This document shows, one piece after another, positions 19,920-31,900 of a stretch of 64,000 nt of DNA (its first letter is position 1; every line of letters begins with the position of its first letter). The position numbers and the translations under genes are program-made. A model generated the notes under the pieces. That model saw only the letters and a program-made list of their open reading frames with translations, ran no database searches and had not been told where the DNA came from. This DNA comes from Isoetes taiwanensis (taxonomy: Eukaryota > Streptophyta > Lycopodiopsida > Isoetales > Isoetaceae): contig JAJEKV010000080.1 in the NCBI GenBank assembly GCA_021234155.1, forward strand, positions 910,182 to 974,181. The letters run 5' to 3'.

Positions 19920-22900
19920 GTAAGTTTCTCATGAGAACATATGTTATATAGGTTTTCTAATACCTGGGCAATAGCGAAAAAAAAACAGAGTTTTTTTATG
20001 CTACCAACATGTGCCTATATTAATCTAGTTATGATTCAACATATGTTATATAGGTTTTCTAATACCTGGACAATAGCGAAAAAAGAAACAGAGTTTTCTA
20101 TGCTACCAACATGTGCTTATATTATCTTAGCAATGATTCAAATAACCTACAAAAGACTAGGATTCCTTTGTTCCCATTGTCGCAAGTCCTGAGCACTGGC
20201 ATGATGGTGTGCTCTGCAGAGATGTAGTGAGCAAGAATGTTGCAGGTCAAATATCAAAAGAGATTGGCAATTTTGCATACCTTCAAAATCTGTAAGTCTT
20301 TCCATTAGGGGGGTTGCTTAGAGTTAAAGTTTAGTACCAAATGAGATATCAAGGCTAAGTGTTTTATGTATGTTCTTACTTTGGATAGCATGTAAATTTC
20401 ATTCTTTGTCCAGAAATCTAGCACAGAACAAGCTTACTGGCCCAGTCCCAAAGGAAATTGGTATGCTCAGCCAGATGCAGTACCTGTGAGCAAAACACCA
20501 TAAAGGATTCAGTTTTTAGTTCAGCAAATTCTGACCTTTTAAATTCTATTGTCAAACAGCTCAATAACCAAAAACACGCTCTCTGGCTTTCTACCTCCAG
20601 AAATTGGCAATCTGTCTAGTTTGATTACCATGTGAGTTCTATCTCTAACCTAGTCCTAGTCCTTGATAAGGTTTGCTAATTGCTCCTCTATTTTGGTCAG
20701 GGGTTTGGGCACAAACCAGTTTAGTGGGGCATTGCCAAAGGAGATTGGCAACCTAACAAATCTCAATGAGCTGTAAGGTCCCTGAACTGAAAATCATACG
20801 CGCTGTATAGATGGATATATTTGATTTTCCCATGCTTGTAAATTTTTTGGAGTACCTACAACATCTGTGTACTCGAATCTGTTCTCCTTAGCAAGGCCCT
20901 AAACCCTATTCTATTCTTAGCAAGATAATAACTTGAACGTTCCAAGAGTTAAAAAGGAAAGTTTGCCACAGGTTGTAACAAGACCGTAGTGCAAAAGTCC
21001 TTTACCTCCAAGCTTAATCAATTGAATGTTCTCAACCCCGGCGAAGGTCCCCCGAATTTCCAAATGGAGACAACAAAAACTCTATATTACAGAAATTGAA
21101 AAACACCTTACAACCCATTTGCTGAATCTCTTGACTTTTTCATACCTTCAGTTTATGTTCCTTGTTCCTTGCTCCTTGCTCTTGGAGTTTAGATGCTAAT
21201 TATCAAGCATACTATTCTAAATATTGTACCATTTAGTTGCTCTTAACAAAAAAATGACTTAGCTAACAAGTCCAATATGGGTTTGGAATGTAAAACGCTC
21301 CTGAAAAATGCACAAAAAAAGCCCAAGAAAACCCTGTATAAGGAGACCAATCTGGTCACCAAGTACATCTTATAAGCATGGTATGTCTACTCTTACCGTT
21401 CTAGTGACTAGGACATAGAAAATTTACCTTTTATTTTAAATCAAGTGCTGTTTTGAAGTAAATATTTTGCAAAGTGTACAAATCATATGATTGTAAGGTT
21501 GATGGAGGTTCGAATAGGAATAGGACTTACCGTTATGCTGAGGATAGCGTTATTCTAATGGGAGGAGAATGTGACGTCCCCTAGAGTATATGCTATAATA
21601 TACATATAAAAACATGATTGTAAGATTGATGCAGGTCCGAATAGGACTTAGCGTAATCATGAGGGCATCCTTATTCTAAGGGGAGAGAACGTGACATTCC
21701 CCTACTAAAGTAGCGTATACAGCCACATCATTGTACAAGTCTTGATAGTAGACTTATACAAGGTCCAGAGTAGTCCAGCCACATCATTGTACAAGTCTTA
21801 GAAGTCTTAATAGTAGACTTATACAAGGTCCAGAGTAGTCCAGCATGTCTCCAACATGTCTGACTGTTGGGCCTACAACGTTAAAATTGGGTGGCATCTA
21901 GCATGGGATGAATTAGCACCAACCTTTGGATTTCATGATTGTTACTTGCAGAATTGATCTCGTTGGTTTGTGCCAAGAGAGCAAGACATATGTATAATGT
22001 ACTTCTCATTCTTTTGCAGTTGGATAGGCGATAACAACTTTGAGGGAGAGATTCCTCTAGAGCTCGGCCGTCTTAAGAACTTAAAGAAGTTGTAAGTAAA
22101 ATAAGCATCCTATCTAAGCAAATTAGTTTAGTTTCTTTGCCACTTCAATTTTTCCTTGGGGGCGACATGTGGATAATCTTAAAAAAATCCGTCATTCGTC
22201 ATTCTTGGACCATGTTTGTTACGGTGCTGCTGTTTTTTTTGCAAAATTCTTATGCAAAATTCTTAAACACGGGTAAGCAAAACAGCTATAAACTCTGGAA
22301 CATGGTCACAAATTCACAATCCAACTGGACTCAGACTTGTGAACAATGCAAACAGGATTTATTTGACTCTGCTCAATCCCGAGAGTCTGACAGAACAACC
22401 GCTATATCTCCTCTGGGTTTCTGCCTCCAATATGAGACTAGGATTTGGCTTAAGTTTTGATACTGAAAGTTGCCTTCAATTCAAGAAAAGGAGCCGCTTC
22501 AAACTGAAGCGGAAAAGCTTTCTCCCAATTCTGAGAAACTCTTAAGTCCACCATGATAACCTTCCTTCGGATATTCAAGACATCTGGAATGAGGCTCTAA
22601 CAATGGCTTGGCTTTAAACTACAATTGAATTAAGGAAGTAAGCTTGTGTCTAGCTTCTACACCATCGCTTCTTCTACTACTTAATTGTTTTTATATAGGC
22701 GTTTTTATATAGGCTAATTCGGCTTACTTTTAGAGCTTAATTTTAGAATTCCTACCTAATTCGGCTGATCGCCAAGCCTATGGGCAGCCCCTTGTTTCAC
22801 CTTGGCTTTATAATTCTAAAGCTTAACAAATTAGCATAACTTAATAATAAATGTTTTAATTCCAATCTTAAAATGGTCTTTTTTGCCAGGTCTTCTATGT

Positions 22901-25900
22901 TTTCATCTTTGCTTCTATATTCGCATCTGTGTTCATTCTACAAGTCCTCTAAGCCACACCCTTGAGCTTGTGCCATCCTTCCTAACGCTGATCGACCTCG
23001 ATCCCTCGATCATCTGCCTTGTTGGAATAATCGATCCCTCGATCATCTGCCTTGTTGAAATAACTTCTTCTTTCAAAAGCTAGTTATCTGTCTATCTGCT
23101 TTGAAAGGAACTTTTAAGATTGGTAACCTTGCCATCTACGTACATTATGCTTAAAATCTGGTTATTGTGCTGTTTTATATCTTTACTCAAGAGCAATACT
23201 TGATTAAGAAGAAACACTTTTATTAGCTCAAATTACAGTAAAACAATGTTCACTCAATCCAGCATTCACTTGCACGTACAAACTTTCGATCTCTCTCACA
23301 AGCTTCTGTCCTTTCTTTGTCAAGCTTAGCTTGGAAATTTTTAGGTACTTTATCAGCTTCTTCTCGTACGAAGAACAATGTTAACTATCAAACTTAACCA
23401 AATATTATAGCTCCTTGAGTTATATCAATGTTTTTGCACTCAATTTGTTAAGTTAATCCATCACTCATCACAAGTTCAAAGCTTTACAATTCTTCAAGCA
23501 ATAATTCAAAGTAGTAATCATTTCGCCGTTCATCTCTATTTCTACCTGAAAGAATTTGTTCGACACTCAACAATTTTCTAAAGAACATGACTTTCGCTTA
23601 GGTTTCCTATCACGATTATCTTATCCGTAGACAACTCAAGCCATTAGTATTTGTATCTCCATGAATAGCTTTTCAATTCTTGATGTAACACAACTATTGG
23701 CCTTTTCCAAAAGTTCTTTACATTTCTAGTCCTCGGATATTGTTACAAGGCGATGCACTCAGAAGAGAAAAATCAAAACAAGACAGACCCAAGTTTTTTT
23801 TTGCGGACAAGCTATTGAAACAAAATCTGATTTAGAAGATCATAAAAGTGGAGCAATTTCTTGTTAGTCTTGGTGTTGGTCCTTACCATGGCAAGTGCAG
23901 TTCAAACAAATCTGAAGGAATTAAGATTTTTTTCATAGTTCAATAGCACAATGTTTCTTCTAAATTCCTTAATTTACTCTTATACAATCTAGTATCACTA
24001 GTCTTTGCCCACAAATTTTAATGGGTTCAAAACTTGTCTCTTGTCTCTAATGCCAATTGTTATCTCTAATCCATACCTTATCTCTAACCCATACCTTATT
24101 TTTTTGCTAAACCATTGGATTATAGACCATTGGATTTGTTAAATTCAAATAAACACATAAATACATGCAAATACTAGCATCTGAATGGCCCAGAGCTTCA
24201 ACTTGAAAAGCTCCAGCGAAGCAACAATGATCCGGAGGTAGAATGAACAACGGAATGGGCTGTGCATAAATTCGGAACAAAATCCGAAAATAAGAAACTG
24301 CAGCAAAATCCGAAAATAAGAAACTGCAGCAGACTAGCCTACATATAGCGCAAATCCGCCTGTAGCTTCCTGCCTCCCCCATACCTGGCCGTTGCCGTGC
24401 TTAATCCCTTTGCTTCCAGCTCACACTTTTCTTGCTTACCGATTTGGATCCGGCTTAAATATCCAGCTGCTTCTTTTTTTGTTCTATATAAGAAGTTTAA
24501 GGAATAATCTCTTCTGATAAGCAAAGTCATAGCTATACAGAAGATTTACTACCCGGAGAGTCGAACCCTGATCTACCCTTCAAGAAAGCCCTGTTCCATT
24601 CCGTTCTGCAAGAAAATCAGCTTCGCCACAAATAGAAGCCCATGTGCCACTGAACTCTCTAAAAATGAACGTCTGAAACTGCAATAAACAGACCCCAAAA
24701 AGAATAAAAACCCCCCTCAACCTTTAAGAGACAGATCAAAAGATCTTCTGTGGACCTTAACACACTGCCCCTCAAGTTTATAGTGATCCAATAGTTGAGA
24801 TCAATCTTGATCAATGGTGTTATGAGCCATAACACATTGCTGCTTCAAAACATCCTAGGGTGTTACTAGGATGTTATCAAATGGACGATTTTGATCGATT
24901 TTGATGGTGATCGGATGGCCCAAAACTCTCGGGGCAGTGTGTTAAGGGAGATAACGCCTTGGCCCTCGGGCGTTCACCATAAATTTTTTTTTTGGCATGG
25001 CCAAAATGGCCCTCGCCATTTTGGCCATGCCTCAATTTTTTTTTAATGGTCTCGGCCCAGGGGGTTATCTACCCCTTATGATGCCAATTGTTACTGAGCT
25101 ACTCTTCTTTTTGCAAAATTCTCAAACACGAGTAAGCAAAACAGGTCAACATGGTCTTTGGCACATATTCACAAATATCTTTTTTTTTTTTTGATTGAAG
25201 GCTATATATATTATTTAAGTATATTTAAAGTGTACAAAAAACTTTTTTCAAGGGAAGTTTAACCCTTAAAAAGCATCAGCTTATACGGGATGACAGATTA
25301 AGATAGATATGGTAGCAGTAAAAGCAAGAAATAAAGTTCATAATGTTTTTGAGTCTTGACTCAATGGATAGATAGGAGATTATGATTTGTGCATTTTCTG
25401 GCCTTCCCCCTAAAGATGGAATGAAAGACACAGTAAATACACATGCATGAGCCTGCCATAGCCATGTTGTATCTGCCTTTAGCATCTTTGGCAATGCAGA
25501 TAAGTTCTCTTCTGATGTCATAGTTCTGGTCACAACAGCAGCCACAGGTACAAATTGCATCCAAGTGTGTCGATGTAATAGCCGGTCCAAAAAACTTGAT
25601 CCATTCATTGTTGATTTCGCTTTGATATTCTTCCATTCAAGTCTCCTAGTCGATGAATAAGGTATCTCAGAATAAAGAAACATCATCCATTAATATTCAT
25701 AATCCAGCTGATGTCATACAATACCTGTTTTATGATCCCTTCTGGTGGGATGATTTCACAATTAAAGATAAAGCTGTTTCTTCCTTTCCAGATTCTCCAT
25801 AGGAGAATGTAAATTCTCCAATCAGAAGGATTGATAGGCATAAAGAAGTCTTTGTGGCTAAGGGCAACCAAGTTTTGGCCTAAGATATTGGATGCAAGTT

Positions 25901-28900
25901 CCAAAACCCATTCCGACCATAGGCAGGTTCTAAATAGGTGTTCTTCATCTTCTTTGTTAGCCAAACATCACATCACATAAATCCGAGTTAGTCATAGCTA
26001 AACGAAATCTCTTACAGTTGGTAGCAAGGCCCCTATGCCAAAGTTGCCACATGAAGGCCTTGATCTTTGGGTTGATGGGGCTATTCCACATAAAAACCAA
26101 GTTCTTCCTTGCTGTTTCCTGGGAGACATCCCATTTTGAGTGGATTGTGATCTCTTGGTTACTCATTAAGAATTTGTAAGCCAGTTTGACTGTGTAGCCA
26201 CTTTTACCATTGTGCTTCCATGAATCGAGAGTGAGACCATCGCCTGCGGTATGATATTAGTAATGGCTTCATAGAGCAATTTGGTTTGATCATCCTCTTA
26301 CTGCAAGAACGAAGCCCGAAAGGGGATAATGTCATTATCATCAAATAGGTGGTCGATGAGAGATATCCCCTTTGTTTTCGAGCTTAGCTTGCTCGGGGGA
26401 AGTGACAGCCGCATAGGTTGGGATTATCAAGGATCAAGGCTGGGTTCCAGAAAATTGATTGATTCATCGAGAGGCCATTTTCCCAGCTATACATATGTTT
26501 GACTTCTTCCCAAGCATAGATCCATTTTTTGATAATACCTGGAGTTGCAGCCGGGATGGAGAAAGGGAAGTAGATAGAATGAGGCAACTCCATTTTGAGA
26601 ATTCTCCATCCATACGGATGACATTTGCTGATATAGTGCCTGATCAGGACGGATATAGGGTGTTTAATCTTGTCATAACAAGCCCTGTAAAAATATTTAG
26701 CGACTAAAAGCTAAACCCCTCGTTTTCGATATTAATGGTGCCGAGACCTCCATTCTTTTTTTCGGTTTGCAAGATTCCTCCATTGAAATCGGATGCGGCA
26801 TCTTTTATTCTCGACCACAAGCTATGAACACGCCAATAATGCTTTGAAGCTCATTAGTGATCTTCTTGGGGGCGGAATGACGTAATTGATAGACCTGAGA
26901 AGATGAAATCACAAAGTTTGCAATAATAGCTCTCCCATTTTTAGAAAGATATTTAGAGTTAAGAGAATCAACATTTTTATAGAATTTCTCTACTATGTCG
27001 AGCCATAAATCTGATGCATTGCTCCTTATGGCAAATGGGATCCCAAGAATCTTGGATTTGGTGCAGGGGGAGTAATACTTACATCCAAAGAGTTGAGCAG
27101 CTCGAGTACCTTTCTCGATCTCTCTAGAATGGATAGCAGATTTGAGAGGGTTGATTTTGCGTACTGAAGCAGCCAAAATCCTCGTAGGATACTCGGGTAT
27201 TGATTATGGATTCTTGGTCCATGGAAGTAAGAATAAAAGTGTCATCCGCAAAATGCCCATTTAGGATCCGATCTTCTTGAGAGTGCTTTCGGGGAGCTTG
27301 AGGCCTTTAATTGAGTTGTTAATCGTGGCATCTTCCAATCTGGCGTGTAAAAGCTTCCATAACAATTAAGAAAAAGAAAGGGTGCCGAGGACAACCTTGT
27401 TTTACCCCTCTCGGATAGAGAAGAAGGGGCTGGTCTCACCATTAATTAGAACAGCCAGATCTGGAGTTGCCGAGAATGGCATTAAACATAGCTATACTTT
27501 CCTCATTGAAGCCAAGAGCCCCGCAACATTTGTAAAGAAACTTCCACCGACCGTGTCAAAGGCTTTAGTGATGTCCAAATTTTAAGAAGGGCTATGTCTT
27601 GATTGGAGTCTTTAGCCCATTGCAAACCCGTAATAGCAAATCACCACATTATCAAGGATGAATCATCTTTTAAATATGCGGTCGGTGTTGCCGATAACGA
27701 GTCCAAAATCTTTTTGAGTCCGGGCGACTATGGCGCTGCAATTATCTTGTAGACAACATTAGTTAAAGAAATAGGTCTATAGTCAAAGCAAAAGAGGTAG
27801 GAGAGTCAATTTTGGGAATAAGGGTAATAAGACTCGTATTAATCCGAGCATCCAAACGCTTGCGGACCACGAACTCATTAGCCAAGTTTGTAATTCCCAT
27901 GCCAAGAATAGGCCGTGTTTTTTAAAGAATTCGGCCGGTAGACCATCCGGACTGGGGTCTTACCATTATCCATACTCATAATAACTTCCTTGAGCTCAAT
28001 TTCGTGAGAATGGTGAGGAAATTAACTCATTCTCGATTGTCGCTTACCTTATTCCCTATTTTGATAAAAGTATCCATCATATCTTCTGAGACAAATCCAA
28101 TTAGTACCCATAATGTTCGTGGAAATGCTCAACCGCAGCTATTTTAAGCTCAATGTCCTCGAGATAAGGTTGTCCCCACCTCGATATATCATGGATCCGG
28201 TTCCTTTTGATCCTAGTCTTGGCTTTGACAAAAAATATTTAGAATTACACCTCTCATCCTCTTTGAGTTCTTTTGACCTTTGCTTTGGTTTTCCATCCTT
28301 TAGCAATTTCCAGCTCCTCTTTTTCTATCCGGATCTTAATATCATTATCTTTGATTAGTTTGGAGAGGTGATAAGCCTTTGTCTAAGGTTGGCTAGATTG
28401 GCTTGCTTATTATGATGGATCTCTTTACCCCACTCTTTCAGAGCTTTTTATATGCTTAGCAGATTAATCCACCACCACATCCAACCCCCGGGTTAGCAAC
28501 AGAGTAGGATGACAGTTTGTAGATATCTTGGAGCTTGGGCATAAAGTCATTGTGATCGAGAAGGCTGACATTCAAAAAAAAAGGAGTTTCTCTTTTTGAT
28601 CTGCCCCACTTAAAATAATTAATTGAGGGTAGTGGTCAGAAAGAGTATAGCCAGCTAAATTCTCCACCCTGTTACTAAAGGTCCAAAAATTTTCACTAAG
28701 GTAGAATCTATCATGAAGACAGCAAATGGGATCTGCCCTATGGTCTGACCAGCTGAATGCATTAGGCTTGGTCATAGCTAGCCTTAAATTATGATTATAG
28801 AGAAGACTGACCCAAGCATTCATCTCATAAGGAATAAGGGGCTTGAAATTTCTATTTTTCATAAAGCGCCGGCACCATATTGAAATCACCTCCAATGATT

Positions 28901-31900
28901 ATATCATCCACATCTAAATTTGCTAAGCTGGAATTAATCCTATTCCAGACTAGAATTCTATCAGAAGGATTATGGTAGGAGTAGACATTAACTAGGGCAA
29001 CATTACCTGATCCAATTTTGCATACCAGAATCTGCCACCTACCATTATTATCATTGATCATGTGATGAATGTGCATATCAATTCTCTGATTCCAAGCTAT
29101 AGCAATGCCTGCAGAAGAGTCATTAGCACTTATAGACCATGTTTGAAAATTAGGAGGGAGAGCCCTTGAAATAATAGTATTATGGTTAAGATCATGGATC
29201 TTATGCTCCTAGATGAATAAGATGTCAGGGTTGAGGGAGGAGAGGCAGACTTTTAAACGTTCCCTTTTAATAATATTGTTGATACCTTGGAGATTCCAGG
29301 TGATAATTCTAAGGGAATTAAACATTAATATTTGTAAAAGCCTTTGGCCATTCTAGATTGAATGGCTGAATTCCTGGGACTTACTCTAAGAGGCCCAACA
29401 TAAGTTTTTTTTGTCCTCTACCTCTTTTCTTAGTTATCTGGTTCCATCCTTCATCATCACAGGAGTGAAGAAAGTCATTCTCGGAGCTGTTACTTTCAGT
29501 GTCAGCCTCGGGGTGATCCACTTCTTTAAGGGGGAAAGAGATTGTAACAAACCCATTGTTCAATTTGACAGCCATATTAGTATTTTTGAAGATAAAGTTC
29601 CAGTTACTGTCAAAATACGGATCATTCAGATTATAATTGGAAGGTAACTCAGTCTTGGCATTGGGGATAATATCAATGGTTTTGCTGCCTTTTTGCACCT
29701 CCTCCTCATTGATCTTCTTTTTCTCTTACCACTCTTGTCCGATGATGAGAGGGGTTTGAAATTCGGGGATTTTCATTATCCGGAGGAGCTTTCTTAACGG
29801 GAATATCAATAACCGGGAGCTTAGAATAAACAATGTCTAAGTCCATGTTTCTGCCCTCAGAAATTTTGATCTTAACATTCCTCAGCCATCCCGAGTTTAT
29901 TTTCTTGGAAATACAAACGGAAGGGAAGTTAGTTTGAGGAATATTGATAGAGATAATGTCTCCGAGGTTCCCTGCAATAACCTTAAGATGGGAGAGAGTC
30001 CACAGAGAGGGGGGGTAAATTGGGGAAAGTAATCCATGTAGCAAGAGATATATAATCACTATTTCCTGAGTAAAAGCGGGCTCCATCTCATAATGTAAAA
30101 ATCACAGTTACTAATTTTGCCCAATTTCTTTTTTAGAATGTAGGAGACACTAAAATTATCCTTGCATAAGATTTGAAAGGTTCTGGCATCGATCTTAAGC
30201 AAGGACAAAATAGGTATTTTCTGAGTCTTGGTGATCCAGAACTTAACTTCTCCTAGGGAGGGGCAATTGATAGGGAAGTGAATGATCAGACCTTTATCAG
30301 TGTAGAGATTGACAGCTGTAGAATCTTGAATACCCGACAGATCAATAAAATCCAGATTATCTTTAGGCATGACAGAGGGATTATCACAAGAAACTACGTT
30401 AAGCAAAGCATTTTTATAAGAAGGAAGAGGTTGACCTTTTGCTTTGTCGCTTTTGCCCAAAATCGGGATCCGGTTACTGACCTTCTGATCACCTACAAAA
30501 GTTCTTGCTTTGCCGAATCCGGATGTATTTGTACTCATGCAGTTCTTGCAATCGCATTGGTCCGTTTCCAGAGGGTTGAAGTATCCATTTGAGTCCCTTA
30601 TTTTGCATGCGCTGGTGTCTTTTTTGAGCGTGGTCTGAAGAATCCCGTACTCCTGAGAGACTTCCTCTAGCAGCAGGTCAGCACCTGATTGGAGCCTACT
30701 TTTAGCTTGCCTTCGCTGCCTTTCTATGACCGTGTCGTCAGCTTCTTTCCATCTCTTGATCAGTTTAATCGAAGCCTTAGAATTCCACTTAAGATTTTCT
30801 AGGTCCATGAGCAGGGCTTTCGCTGAGTTGAGGAGTTCATCCATTGATTTCTGAAAGATATTATTTTTTAGGCTACAGCAGTCCGACTCGGAGTGGCCCT
30901 GTTTCACCATTATCCTTTTGCAAAGGTTTCTGTCCATTTCTTGAAGTAATTCCAGAAAATTCCAAGCCCAGTCCCGATCGTTGGCTCTGCCTGAGGCGTA
31001 ATCCTTCTCTAAAGCCCTCATTTTACCCAAGGTATCACACAGCACTCCGTCTTCCTGAACATCCATGCAGATTGCAGCAGCTCTTTCCTGATCTTGGATA
31101 AGCGCAAAAGTTATGTAAAGGGTCTTCAATTTTTCCCACACCTTATCATTCTTACTTTCCAAAATTAAAAATGTTAGGCCCATTCATCATCCTCTATGGT
31201 TCTGAGGGCGTTTTCTTGCTCGGATAAGTTTTTGGAGGGCCCCGAACCATTTTTTCCTTGTCTGTGAGACATGACTAGTTTTCTCCCGCGAATCTCCACA
31301 CAAGAATCTGTAAATCTGTGAAGAACCAGGCCGGTCTGAGGTCGAAAAACTCTCATCCAAAGGAAGAATGGGTTCGATTCCAAACCTTTCCGAGATCGAG
31401 ATATGAAAGAGATTTCTTGAAAATCTGCCTAAGGCTAGATAGCCAGAATTATGGGCCGAAACTCTTAAAGAACCTACCCTATCAAAGCAAAGAATGCTGA
31501 GATAATGACTCCTATGTGCAGATCTGCTAAATCCTATTCTTGTTCTAGAATTGTACGATTGGATAATTATACTATCTAAAGCTGCCACTGTCACATCAGA
31601 GCCATTGGGGATCTCCGGGAAGCCAAGACCCTGGAGAACAGCCTCCAAGAAGGCCTCATCCATCGGGTCTGGTATTCTCACGGAGTTCGAGGCGCCAAAA
31701 GTAGCGCCCAACGTTCATCTCTTTTTCCAAAGCGTTATTGCCCAATTTCTAACGCATATTCACAAATATCTATTTGGCTCTGCCCTCCAGAGAATCTGAC
31801 AGAATAGCCGCTCTATCTCCTCTGAGTTTCTGCCTTCAATTTAACAATACATGGGCCTTCAATTTAACAGTATGTGAGACTGGATCTTCCTTAAGTTTTG

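Larger units (their letters stand above)
25181..31754 (-). mobile_element. L1-type LINE 1, near full length, with 17-bp target duplication
   Basis: The element reads leftwards and ends in a poly(A) tail, seen as a T-run at 25181-25192. It is flanked by the 17-bp repeat CATATTCACAAATATCT (25164-25180 and 31755-31771). It carries an ORF1 with an RNA-binding-like domain and an ORF2 with endonuclease, RT and a zinc-binding C-terminal region. It split an LTR-like repeat whose uninterrupted sequence is seen at 48125-48145. The RT part is badly decayed while ORF1 is largely readable. The 5' end matches that of LINE 2. Confidence 0.92.

Noticed and set aside
24540-24610. A tRNA or tRNA-derived SINE on the minus strand, from a GGTTCGACTC-type B box
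   Set aside because: I could not find a matching A box or a cloverleaf, and there is no poly(A) or repeat tail in the right place.
29411-29647. Plus-strand frames opposite the LINE coding regions (also 40387-40833 and 40891-41226)
   Set aside because: They are antisense shadows of the LINE ORFs; the minus-strand frames carry the conserved motifs.
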